64,000 nucleotides of DNA from Fimenecus sp052169395 (GTDB lineage Bacteria > Bacillota > Clostridia > Oscillospirales > Acutalibacteraceae): contig JBQNCN010000003.1 in assembly GCA_052169395.1 (NCBI GenBank), positions 186,001-250,000 on the forward strand, read 5' to 3'. A program made the translations under genes and the position numbers. The notes beneath the pieces were generated by a model. It worked only from the letters and a program-made list of their open reading frames with translations. It searched no databases and had not been told where the DNA came from. Positions within the stretch are counted from its first letter, which is position 1. The number at the start of each line of letters is the position of its first letter. Below are positions 18,291-25,912 of the stretch, piece after piece.

Positions 18291-20917
18291 TATCCTTTTT
18301 CCGCCTTTTCTTTAAATTTCCCAAGAAGCTGAAGAGCCTCAAGCGGCGTTAAAGTATTTATATCAAGTTCTTTCAATTCACTACCTATTTCATCATTTAT
18401 ATTGCTTTCAAAACTTATCTGAGAAACGGATTCAACGTTTTCATTTTCATTTCTTATAATAGCCGCAGTTCCGTTTTCTTCAAGTTCTTTCAATATCTTG
18501 TTAGCTCTATCCGTTATTTCTTTAGGAACTCCGGCAAGTCTTGCAACATCAACTCCATAAGAACCGGGTGCCGCACCCTTTGAAATTTTACGAAGAAAAA
18601 TTATATCTCCATTTCTTTTTTTTACATTCACATTAAAATTTGAAATACCGAAAATTTCATTTGAAAGCTCTGTAAGTTCATGATAATGCGTTGCAAACAT
18701 CGTCTTTGCACCAAGTTTTTTTCTATCCACAGTATATTCTAAAACAGCTCTTGCAATAGCCATTCCATCAAATGTTGAAGTTCCTCGACCTATTTCATCA
18801 TAAATTATAAAACTTTTTTCCGTTGCTTGCTGCAAAATTTCAGAAACTTCTTTCATTTCCACCATAAAAGTACTCTGTCCCGCATTTAAATCATCTGATG
18901 CACCAACTCTTGTAAAAACACCATCGCAAAGTGAAAGTCTTGCATATTTTGCAGGCACAAACGAACCTATCTGCGCCATTACAACTATAAGTGCAGCCGC
19001 ACGCATATAAGTGGATTTCCCCGCCATATTAGGTCCTGTTATAAGCATTACACGATTTTTTAAGCCATCAAAGTAGACATCATTGGGTACAAAAGGTTCA
19101 TTACATATTGTTTTTTCAACAACAGGATGCCTGAATGACTTAAATTCAATCACATCTTCCGTAGTAATTTCAGGACAAACATAGTCGCTTTCTTCCGCTA
19201 AAGAAGCCAAATGAGTTACAACATCCGTCAAATCAAGTGCATCTGACGTAGACTTTATTCGATAATAATTTTCCCCAAGCTTTTCTCTTATTGCATTAAA
19301 TATTTCTCTTTCAAGCTCATTTTGTCTTTCTTTAGCACCTAAAATTTTATTTTCAATATCCTTAAGCATCGGAGTTATAAATCTTTCAGCATTTACAAGC
19401 GTCTGCTTTCTTATATATTCCTCAGGAACAAGTTCCTTAAAAGAATTTGGAACCTCAATAAAATATCCGAAAATTTTATTATAACCTACCTTAAGTTTAC
19501 TTATTCCCGTTCTTTCCCGTTCCTTTACGGTAAGTTTTTCAAGCGTAGCATTACCACTACCCGATATTCCCCTAAGTTCGTCAAGCTCCGAATTAAATCC
19601 GTCTTTAATATATCCTCCATCCTTCATATTCATTGGAGGATCATCAACTATAGCATCAGTTAAAACACAAAGCATATCCGGAAGTTCATCAATAGAATTA
19701 TAAGCATTTTTCAAAAGCGTACTTTTGCAATCTTTCAAATATGATTTTATTTCCGGAAGAGCCTCCAATGAAAACCTAAGCTGTATTAAATCTTTTGCAT
19801 TAGCTGTAGCATTTTGAATTCTTCCCATTATTCTGGAAATATCCTTAACACTGTTCAATGAAAATATTATGTTTTCTCTTGTTATTTTTTCACTGAACAT
19901 CTCTCGTACTGCGTTCTGACGCCTTGTTATTTCACCGGCATCATAAAGCGGTTCCTCAATAAAACGTCGCAAAAGCCTTCTTCCTCCAGGAGTTTTTGGT
20001 CTTCCAAGTGCCCATAAAAGAGTTCCAGAGGCTCCGCCTCTTATGTTTTCTGTAAGTTCAAGATTTCTTCTTGTAACAGCATTCAAATGCATAAGTTTTT
20101 TTGCACTACAAAGTTCAACCGAAGTTATATTCAAAAGAGAACTTTTCTGTGTTTCAAAAAGATAGCTTAACGAAACTCCAAGTGCAGATTGCGCTTCATC
20201 CTTACCGTCTATATCAAGGCTTTTTAAAGCATTTTCACCGAATTGTTTTTTTATAAGCTCCTGCGTTTTTTTTAAAGAAAAATACTCCTCGGAACGAATT
20301 TCAGGAGAACGCTCAAAAATATTTTTAATGTAATTTTTAAAACCTTTTAACTTTGAAGTTTTTTCATTTACAATTATTTCACTTGGTGAAAAAGAAACTA
20401 AAAGATTTAAAGTTTCTTCCGACAATTCTTCTGTTAAGTATGAAAGCTTTACAATTCCATCAGATACATCTGAAAAACAAATTCCAAGAGCTTTTTCAGA
20501 ATAATAAACAACGCAAAGCCAATTATTTTTATCATCCTGTAATATTGAACCCTCTGTTGCTGTTCCCGGTGTTATTATTTTAGTTACTTCTCTTTTAACA
20601 AGTCCCTTTGCTTTTTTTGGGTCTTCCGTCTGATCACAAACCGCAACTTTAAATCCTTTTTTCACAAGCTTTGAGATATATGTTTCAGCTGCATGATAAG
20701 GTATGCCGCACATTGGTGCGGGCTCCTTTTGACCGCATTCCTTTCTTGTTAAAACAAGCTCCAATTCATCCGATACAAGCTTTGCATCATCAAAAAACAT
20801 CTCGTAAAAGTCACCGACACGGTACATAAGAATTGCACCCTCATAACTCTTTTTAACATCTAAATACTGCACCATCATCGGTGATAGCGTAGACATATCG
20901 ATATCTTTTACTTCCAT
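18290..20917 (-). CDS. mutS: DNA mismatch repair protein MutS
   Basis: The 875-residue protein has the mismatch-contacting FYEMF motif near residue 33, the connector, lever and clamp domains, and the ATPase (GPNMAGKSTYMRA and DEIGRGTSTFDGMAIA). The start is put at the ATG at 20917 (MEVKDIDM), with AAAGGA 6 nt upstream, which leaves 10 bp after ylbF. A longer in-frame extension would overlap ylbF and is not MutS-like. Confidence 0.96.
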   Translation of the reverse strand: MEVKDIDMSTLSPMMVQYLDVKKSYEGAILMYRVGDFYEMFFDDAKLVSDELELVLTRKECGQKEPAPMCGIPYHAAETYISKLVKKGFKVAVCDQTEDPKKAKGLVKREVTKIITPGTATEGSILQDDKNNWLCVVYYSEKALGICFSDVSDGIVKLSYLTEELSEETLNLLVSFSPSEIIVNEKTSKLKGFKNYIKNIFERSPEIRSEEYFSLKKTQELIKKQFGENALKSLDIDGKDEAQSALGVSLSYLFETQKSSLLNITSVELCSAKKLMHLNAVTRRNLELTENIRGGASGTLLWALGRPKTPGGRRLLRRFIEEPLYDAGEITRRQNAVREMFSEKITRENIIFSLNSVKDISRIMGRIQNATANAKDLIQLRFSLEALPEIKSYLKDCKSTLLKNAYNSIDELPDMLCVLTDAIVDDPPMNMKDGGYIKDGFNSELDELRGISGSGNATLEKLTVKERERTGISKLKVGYNKIFGYFIEVPNSFKELVPEEYIRKQTLVNAERFITPMLKDIENKILGAKERQNELEREIFNAIREKLGENYYRIKSTSDALDLTDVVTHLASLAEESDYVCPEITTEDVIEFKSFRHPVVEKTICNEPFVPNDVYFDGLKNRVMLITGPNMAGKSTYMRAAALIVVMAQIGSFVPAKYARLSLCDGVFTRVGASDDLNAGQSTFMVEMKEVSEILQQATEKSFIIYDEIGRGTSTFDGMAIARAVLEYTVDRKKLGAKTMFATHYHELTELSNEIFGISNFNVNVKKRNGDIIFLRKISKGAAPGSYGVDVARLAGVPKEITDRANKILKELEENGTAAIIRNENENVESVSQISFESNINDEIGSELKELDINTLTPLEALQLLGKFKEKAEKG

Positions 20918-20927
20918 TTTTATTCCT

Positions 20928-21380
20928 TTAATGGCACCCGCCACATGAACATCCTCCCGAACATCCACCGTCACAACCTGTTTTGTTATCTCTCGGCTCA
21001 CACGTATCGGGATCTTCACCATTGCCGCAAAGCCTCAACAAATCCATAAGTCTATTTATCATAAGCTCATATTTTTCAGTTGCGGAAAGAAATCTCTGCA
21101 TATTCGCATTTTTCATTACCGCCTCATAAGTTTTATTAAAGCTTTCATTAAACTCATGCATTTTTTTATCATCAGGTTTATCCTTTGCACCCTCAGCCTG
21201 ATAATTTATTTCAATAATACGCAAATCCGACATTTGCTTTTGCAGCTCTTCATCGCTTTCATTTTGCCGTCTTGCATTTTCATATTCTACAAAAGTGCTA
21301 CTCTTCTGAATTCTTTTCCCAATTTCACGAAGTTCTTTTTCAATTTCATACTGCTCATTTGTTATGTTAAATTCCGACAT
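20928..21380 (-). CDS. ylbF: YlbF/YmcA-family regulator with cysteine-rich tail
   Basis: The 150-residue protein is largely helical (about residues 5-118), like YlbF/YmcA proteins. It ends in a Gly/Cys-rich tail (CDGGCSGGCSCGGCH), with two further cysteines before it, at RLCGN and DTCEP. In B. subtilis YlbF, YmcA and YaaT form a complex with iron-sulphur clusters that controls RNase Y, competence and sporulation; the tail here is a plausible cluster or metal ligand. It lies between miaB and mutS, both close by on the same strand. Confidence 0.85.
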   Translation of the reverse strand: MSEFNITNEQYEIEKELREIGKRIQKSSTFVEYENARRQNESDEELQKQMSDLRIIEINYQAEGAKDKPDDKKMHEFNESFNKTYEAVMKNANMQRFLSATEKYELMINRLMDLLRLCGNGEDPDTCEPRDNKTGCDGGCSGGCSCGGCH

Positions 21381-21393
21381 ATATATTCCTCTT

Positions 21394-22809
21394 TTATATT
21401 TTTTTACCGAAAATAATTGTATTTTTAAAACTTTCCGCCTTTACATTTACAAAACATCCAATTTCATCGGGGTCTCCATTATAAAGAATTGTAAAATTCC
21501 CATCCGCTCTACCCTCAAAAAACCCCTTAAAATTCTTACTTTCTCCCTCACAAAGCACCTTGAATATCTTTCCTATACGCCTTTCATTAAGTCTATAAGT
21601 AATTTCCGACTGTGTATCTGTGATAGTCTGAAGTCTTTGAACTTTTTCCTCTCTGCTTATCGGATCTTCCATTTTTTCAGCTCTTGTCCCCGGTCTTTTT
21701 GAAAATATAAAAGTAAAAAGCGAATTATATTCCACATCTTTAATAAGTGAAAGTGTATCAAGAAATTCCTCGTGAGTTTCTCCAGGAAACCCTACAATAA
21801 TATCGGAAGTTAAAACAAGTTCCGGAATTTTCTCTTTTGCATATTTAACAAGCTCCAAATAATGTTCTCTTGTATAATGTCTGTTCATTGCTTTTAAAAT
21901 ACGATTATTCCCCGATTGAAACGGCAAATGAATATGTTTTGCGCATTTTTCATTCCTTGCAATAGTATCAATAAGTTTTTTAGTACAGTCTTTAGGATGA
22001 GATGTCATAAAACGAATTTTAAAATCTCCCGGTATATCGGCTATTTCCTGAAGTAAATCTGCAAAATCAATTTTTGAAATATTATCTTTACCGTAAGAAT
22101 TTACATTCTGCCCTAAAAGTGTTATTTCTTTATATCCTTGCGAAATTATTTCACATGCCTCCGAAATAATATCTTCAGGCTCACGAGAACGTTCTCTACC
22201 CTTTACATATGGCACAATACAGTAGGTGCAAAAATTATCACAGCCATACATAATAGGAAGCCATGCCTTAATTTTGCCATCTCTGCGAACGGGTAGATTT
22301 TCAGCTATATTTCCACCGTCATCCGGTGCATAGATAACTCTTTTTTCATATTTAACAGTTTCATAAATAAGCCGAGGCAATTCCCAAAGAGCATTTGTGC
22401 CGAACACAAGATTTACAAACGGATAATTGTTTTTTAATTTTTCTCTTACCGTCTGTTCTTGAGCCATACAGCCGCAAACCGCTATCACTTTGCTTTTGTC
22501 TGCTTCTCTATATTTTTTTACACGTCCAACATTTCCATAAAGCCTGTCTTCCGCATGTTCTCTTATTGCACAGGTATTAAAAAGAATGAAATCGGCATTT
22601 TCAGCCGTTTCAGTAAAACCATATCCAATTTTTTCTAAAATACCCTTTATCCTCTCTCCGTCAGCAACATTGCCCTGACATCCATAGGTTCTTACAAATG
22701 CAAGAGGCTTTTTTTCAAAACATCTTATATCAAGCAGTCCCTTGCAAAGTTCCGTGTATTTTTCCTGTTCTTTAAGCTGTTCTTCGCTTATTGTTCTTTC
22801 TTTTGACAA
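21394..22809 (-). CDS. miaB: tRNA-2-methylthio-N6-dimethylallyladenosine synthase
   Basis: The 471-residue radical-SAM methylthiotransferase has three N-terminal cluster cysteines (TYGCQGN, FNTCAIREHAEDR, CGCMAQE), the radical-SAM CxxxCxxC motif (CDNFCTYCIVPYVKGRERSR) and a C-terminal TRAM domain. It adds the methylthio group to i6A37 made by MiaA, encoded four genes downstream. It overlaps the hydrolase gene upstream by 22 nt. Confidence 0.95.
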   Translation of the reverse strand: MSKERTISEEQLKEQEKYTELCKGLLDIRCFEKKPLAFVRTYGCQGNVADGERIKGILEKIGYGFTETAENADFILFNTCAIREHAEDRLYGNVGRVKKYREADKSKVIAVCGCMAQEQTVREKLKNNYPFVNLVFGTNALWELPRLIYETVKYEKRVIYAPDDGGNIAENLPVRRDGKIKAWLPIMYGCDNFCTYCIVPYVKGRERSREPEDIISEACEIISQGYKEITLLGQNVNSYGKDNISKIDFADLLQEIADIPGDFKIRFMTSHPKDCTKKLIDTIARNEKCAKHIHLPFQSGNNRILKAMNRHYTREHYLELVKYAKEKIPELVLTSDIIVGFPGETHEEFLDTLSLIKDVEYNSLFTFIFSKRPGTRAEKMEDPISREEKVQRLQTITDTQSEITYRLNERRIGKIFKVLCEGESKNFKGFFEGRADGNFTILYNGDPDEIGCFVNVKAESFKNTIIFGKKI

Positions 22810-23756
22810 TTCCCCTCAGCCTTTGTTAAATAGATTGTTCTAAGCCAATTTAAAATATCGTTTGAAATCTTTTCTCTGTCTTTCTCCTGTAAAAGATCAT
22901 GTCTGGCATTCTTGTAAAGCATTACAGTAGGTGATATTCCTACACTTTCAAGATTATCTTGTACGGCAATAACACCTTTCCCTTTCATTCCCACAACATC
23001 TTCGGTACCGCCTAAAATTAAAATCGGCATATCTTTTCTAATTTTAGATGCCCATGTCTTTTCAGAGCATTTGTTGAAAAGAGCCACCACATCACGATAA
23101 CCGCCAAGTTTAAAAGGATGACCCATAAGCTCATCCGATCGATAATCTTCTCTTCCCTTTTCATCTGAAGTTATCCACCCTATTTCATCCTTAAAATCAA
23201 ATGCTACCGCAGAACTCATTTTATTTAAAATCGGCATTAAAAAGTCCACCTTGCTTCTTGCACCAAACTTGTCCACAAGCTCATTTATAGGTGCCTGAAG
23301 AATACCTATAGCTTCAGGCAGTTCTCCGGTTCCTATAAGCACAAATCCATCAATTTCATCACCGAAGCATGCAGCATAAACCCTGACTGCAAAAGAACCC
23401 ATAGAATGTCCCAAAAGAAAATATGGAAGATTAGGATATTTCTTTTTCATAATTCTCGTTAAAATATGCATATCGTCTACAAGACGCTTATCACCGTCTT
23501 TTTCAGCTATAAAACCGTAATCTTCAGAGCTTTCAACGGATTTTCCATGTCCCAGATGATCATTTCCGCAGACTACAAAACCGTTTTTTGCAAGAAAGTG
23601 CGCAAACTCCGTATAATGCCCTATGTGCTCACACATTCCGTGTGCAATCTGCATAATACCGATAGGTGTCATTTCATCATCATACCAATACATTGCGTGT
23701 ATCTTATTTACACCCGTACTCGAATTAAAATATGCATTTCCTGTCCGTATAGCCAT
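22788..23756 (-). CDS. Alpha/beta hydrolase (monoacylglycerol-lipase-like)
   Basis: The 322-residue protein has the serine hydrolase fold: oxyanion region HGMCEHIGHY near residue 41, NDHLGHGKS, nucleophile elbow LLGHSMGSFAVR near residue 117, acid in GGTEDVVGMKGKG and the catalytic histidine in KNARHDLLQE. This matches the serine aminopeptidase S33/monoacylglycerol lipase subgroup, probably a cytoplasmic lipase or esterase. It is the first gene of the long minus-strand run and has a consensus-like promoter directly upstream. Confidence 0.88.
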   Translation of the reverse strand: MAIRTGNAYFNSSTGVNKIHAMYWYDDEMTPIGIMQIAHGMCEHIGHYTEFAHFLAKNGFVVCGNDHLGHGKSVESSEDYGFIAEKDGDKRLVDDMHILTRIMKKKYPNLPYFLLGHSMGSFAVRVYAACFGDEIDGFVLIGTGELPEAIGILQAPINELVDKFGARSKVDFLMPILNKMSSAVAFDFKDEIGWITSDEKGREDYRSDELMGHPFKLGGYRDVVALFNKCSEKTWASKIRKDMPILILGGTEDVVGMKGKGVIAVQDNLESVGISPTVMLYKNARHDLLQEKDREKISNDILNWLRTIYLTKAEGNCQKKEQ

Positions 23757-23788
23757 TTTAAGCTCCTGTTCAGTATTATTATATTAGT

Positions 23789-23817
23789 ATTATATAACAT
23801 TTAGTGAAATTTGTCAT
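23789..23817 (-). promoter_or_regulatory. Sigma-A promoter for the 14-gene operon
   Basis: On the minus strand an ATGACA (-35) and TATAAT (-10) are separated by 17 bp, about 33 bp upstream of the hydrolase start. It is the only strong promoter that I could find for the packed genes below. Confidence 0.75.
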
Positions 23818-23938
23818 TTATGAGTTTGCATTTCATAACAAATTTGTTTTGTTGGCTTGCACGAATATTACGCCTTATTTTTATCTAATTTTCACAAATA
23901 TAATATTATATTCAGCAAAAGCTTTCCTATTTTATCAA

Positions 23939-23967
23939 TTGAAGTTTTATTTTAATAACTTTATAAT
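23939..23967 (+). promoter_or_regulatory. Sigma-A promoter for the SCP2-domain gene
   Basis: TTGAAG (-35) and TATAAT (-10) are separated by 17 bp, 52 bp before the ATG at 24019. Confidence 0.75.
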
Positions 23968-24018
23968 ATATACAATACTTAGAATTTATTGTTCTTTCAT
24001 ATATAAAGGAGTAAAAAA

Positions 24019-24348
24019 ATGACTTACGAACAGATAGTTTCAGCAACAAAGGCTAAATTTGAAAAATCAAACACAAAAAAAATTAAAGAAACAATTGCAA
24101 TTCAGGTGAATATCGAAGGAAAAAATGTAAACGGTATTTTCTACATTGAAGTAAAAGACGGAAATGTTAATGTCGAACCTTATGATTACTATGATCACAA
24201 TGCAATCGTTTATATTGCACCGTCAAACATCATGAAAATACTTGACGGTAAATTAAAACCTGAAACGGCATTCAAACAAGGTAAAATTAAAATTGACGGC
24301 GATGCAAGTATTGCAGCAACAATTTTTTCTCTTGCAAAAATTAAATAA
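24019..24348 (+). CDS. SCP2 sterol-carrier-domain lipid-binding protein
   Basis: The 109-residue protein is a single SCP2-like domain: FYIEVKDGNVNVEPYDYYDH at the centre, then NIMKILDGKLKPETAFKQGK and KIDGDASIAATIF near the end. Such stand-alone domains are common in Clostridia and are thought to bind acyl chains or other lipids; no enzyme activity is expected. It has its own promoter, an AAAGGAG ribosome site and a terminator, so it is monocistronic. Confidence 0.88.
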   Translation: MTYEQIVSATKAKFEKSNTKKIKETIAIQVNIEGKNVNGIFYIEVKDGNVNVEPYDYYDHNAIVYIAPSNIMKILDGKLKPETAFKQGKIKIDGDASIAATIFSLAKIK

Positions 24349-24363
24349 GTTCTATTTTGAATT

Positions 24364-24405
24364 AAAAAGCTGAAACAAAGGGATATCCCTTCGTTTCAGC
24401 TTTTT
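24364..24405 (+). terminator. Bidirectional terminator between the SCP2 gene and the phage relic
   Basis: The stem AAAAAGCTGAAACAAAGGG and its near-complement are closed by ATAT and followed by a T run. The last bases of the truncated phage gene on the minus strand touch it, which marks the edge of the relic. Confidence 0.9.
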
Positions 24406-24526
24406 AACTTTTCCGTACCTTATCCTCGGAAGATGTGTAGATTTTATTTTTCTTCATTTCTTCCGCCACTTTTTTAAGAGCTTCATCATTTAAGCCCTGT
24501 GCTTTCAAAATTTCCTGTAAGTCCAT
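24404..24526 (-). pseudogene. Truncated phage GP20-type scaffold protein
   Basis: Only 40 codons remain from an ATG with a good ribosome site (AAAAGGAG). The product begins MDLQEILKAQGLNDEALKKV and runs to KIYTSSED, which resembles the N-terminus of phage minor structural/scaffold (GP20) proteins. It then stops within a few residues, exactly where the host terminator begins, so the rest of a protein normally of about 150-200 residues is missing. An upstream in-frame extension to 24646 lacks phage-like sequence. Confidence 0.6.
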
Positions 24527-24676
24527 TTCTTTTCTCCTTTTCAAATTATGATTTTTACAAGTTACATCTTGCATTTTGAAATACTCTCTTTTACCTCTGA
24601 CTTTTGAAGAGGGTTTTTTATATAAAAAAACACCCCGCTTTCGCAAAGTGCTTTTGACAACTTATTTTTACATATT

Positions 24677-24706
24677 AAAAAAGCTACACCCTAAGGTATA
24701 GCTTTT
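24677..24706 (-). terminator. Terminator at the 3' end of the structured RNA
   Basis: The minus-strand stem AAAAGCTATACC/GGGTGTAGCTTTT is followed by a T run, 4 nt downstream of the RNA helices. Confidence 0.85.
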
Positions 24707-24710
24707 AAAT

Positions 24711-24790
24711 CAGGTGGGACTGTCAATGGGCTCCCACATTTCTCGACCCACTTTTCAGTGGCGCGTTGGAGACAGATTCTCAACCTCCAG
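24711..24790 (-). ncRNA. Structured RNA upstream of the phage scaffold gene (GP20-motif-like candidate)
   Basis: Read on the minus strand, three compact helices follow one another. Helix 1 is UGGAG pairing with CUCCA around a 13-nt loop. Helix 2 is CCACU-GAAA-AGUGG with a GNRA-type tetraloop. Helix 3 is GUGGGA pairing with UCCCAC around a 12-nt loop. A rho-independent terminator comes next, and then the GP20-type gene. The segment is clearly more GC-rich than its surroundings and has no ORF. From memory, phage RNA motifs named GP20-a and GP20-b occur next to GP20 genes; I cannot confirm a match without a covariance search. Confidence 0.55.
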
Positions 24791-24822
24791 TTTTCATTAT
24801 TATATTATCATTTAAATTCTAT

Positions 24823-25077
24823 TTAGTCAAGTCCAATAATATTTCGGATTTTGTAAATTTTAATTGTGTCATTTAATTGTTCATATTCTCCCCTATGTGC
24901 TGATATAAACATTAAACAAAGTTCATCAGATTTAATATCAGGATATTTGTTTATGTAGTCAATAAAAGCTTCTTGCAACTCTTCTTTTTGTAAGCTTGCC
25001 TGTGCACCCAATATAAACTCATCATCATCAAAAATATTACGCAACATTTTTTCAAGTTTATAATTTAATTTTTTCAT
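24823..25077 (-). CDS. Small protein after phage minor-head gene (possible immunity protein)
   Basis: The 84-residue acidic, helical protein starts 2 nt after the minor-head gene with its own ribosome site (GAGGGAT). I recognise no motif; the middle reads FIDYINKYPDIKSDELC. Its position directly behind a head protein with an extra C-terminal effector-like domain is where an immunity or antitoxin gene would sit. That role is inference from the context only. Confidence 0.55.
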   Translation of the reverse strand: MKKLNYKLEKMLRNIFDDDEFILGAQASLQKEELQEAFIDYINKYPDIKSDELCLMFISAHRGEYEQLNDTIKIYKIRNIIGLD

Positions 25078-25079
25078 TT

Positions 25080-25811
25080 TTATCCCTCAATTTTTATTTT
25101 ATCGATAATTCGATAATTTCCAAATCCTATATTTTCAACCTGATAAATGTAATCACCTATATACTTTGTAAAAATATGCTTACTCTTTTGTTCTTCGGTT
25201 AAATTTGTCGCTATTTCCGACATTACATGAGCGTATTCCGCCTTTGATAAGCGTATAGTTTTGAAGTCGCTTACTTTCCTTGCGAAAAGCTGAATGTTTA
25301 TAGGTATTTTACCTTGTTTTTTGTTTTCTTTCAACCTTTCCAGATACTTCTTTTCAAAGTCCTTATACCCTGAACACTTTATCAGCTCACCTGTGATATT
25401 GTTCATTTTTGAGTAAGTTTTTTCACCCTCTACCGCAAGCCTTGCCCTTGAAACTATCCTACATCTGCAGTTACAATCTTCTGAAGGCGTTCCGAAGCCG
25501 CCCGGATACATAACCTTTAAACCAAAAACCTCAAAGGGCTCATCAACTTCACAATATTTACCGTCAAGCTGTCTGTGCAGCGGTCTTGTGTTTCCGTCAA
25601 GGGTGCTGTCCCACTGTTTTACAATATCAGCTCCACGCTCTTTTACAGCTTTTATGCTGTCGCTTGTCGCTTCGGAGTGTATTCTGCCGCTTTCCGTTCT
25701 TACAATCCGCATTGTTCGGTTAAGGTTTGCCTGTCCGTAGTTGCTTATATTTCGTGCTATGGCTTGATATGATTTTTCAGCTGAAATCCCTCTTGAGATT
25801 TCAGAAAGCAC
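25080..25811 (-). CDS. Truncated phage minor-head (Mu gpF/SPP1 gp7-like) protein with C-terminal effector-like domain
   Basis: The frame is open well upstream of the GTG at 25811 (at least to 25868) and runs straight into a host terminator, so the N-terminal part is lost. Residues 1-130 match phage head-morphogenesis proteins: TMRIVRTESGRIHSEAT, WDSTLDGNTRPLHRQLDGK and SEDCNCRCRIVS. A linker containing INIQLFA, a phage head-protein signature, leads to a separate domain of about 60 residues (RLSKAEYAHVMSEIATNLT ... GDYIYQVENIGFGNYRII). Such tails on phage head proteins are often small nuclease toxins (PBECR-type). The fold assignment here is a guess, and truncation makes activity uncertain. 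Confidence 0.7.
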   Translation of the reverse strand: MLSEISRGISAEKSYQAIARNISNYGQANLNRTMRIVRTESGRIHSEATSDSIKAVKERGADIVKQWDSTLDGNTRPLHRQLDGKYCEVDEPFEVFGLKVMYPGGFGTPSEDCNCRCRIVSRARLAVEGEKTYSKMNNITGELIKCSGYKDFEKKYLERLKENKKQGKIPINIQLFARKVSDFKTIRLSKAEYAHVMSEIATNLTEEQKSKHIFTKYIGDYIYQVENIGFGNYRIIDKIKIEG

Positions 25812-25868
25812 CTGTTTTTTTAAAAGCTTTGTGTTTCCGCCGAGCTTTTCAGAAAGGTGAAATTCTAA

Positions 25869-25909
25869 AAAAAAACAAAAAGGCGGATATACCGCCTTTT
25901 TGTTTTTTT
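25869..25909 (-). terminator. Terminator after the ABC exporter pair
   Basis: The strong stem AAAAACAAAAAGGCGG/CCGCCTTTTTGTTTTT, closed by ATATA, lies 4 nt from the stop codon of the second ABC gene. It also abuts the cut 5' end of the phage minor-head gene. Confidence 0.9.
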
Positions 25910-25912
25910 ACT

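Larger units (their letters stand above)
24404..25868 (-). mobile_element. Prophage head-module relic
   Basis: About 1.5 kb of minus-strand phage material lies between two host terminators: a minor-head gene cut at its 5' end, a small downstream gene, a structured RNA with its own terminator, and a scaffold gene cut at its 3' end. The gene order (minor head, then scaffold) is that of siphophage and myophage head modules. No integrase, att repeat or tail gene is visible nearby. The internal frames are intact, although both ends are lost. Confidence 0.7.

Noticed and set aside
24711..24790. T-box, SRP RNA, 6S RNA or hammerhead ribozyme as the identity of the structured RNA
   Set aside because: The T-box GGTGG-ACCGCG sequence, the SRP GGAAG loop, the long 6S hairpin and the hammerhead CUGAUGA core are all absent.
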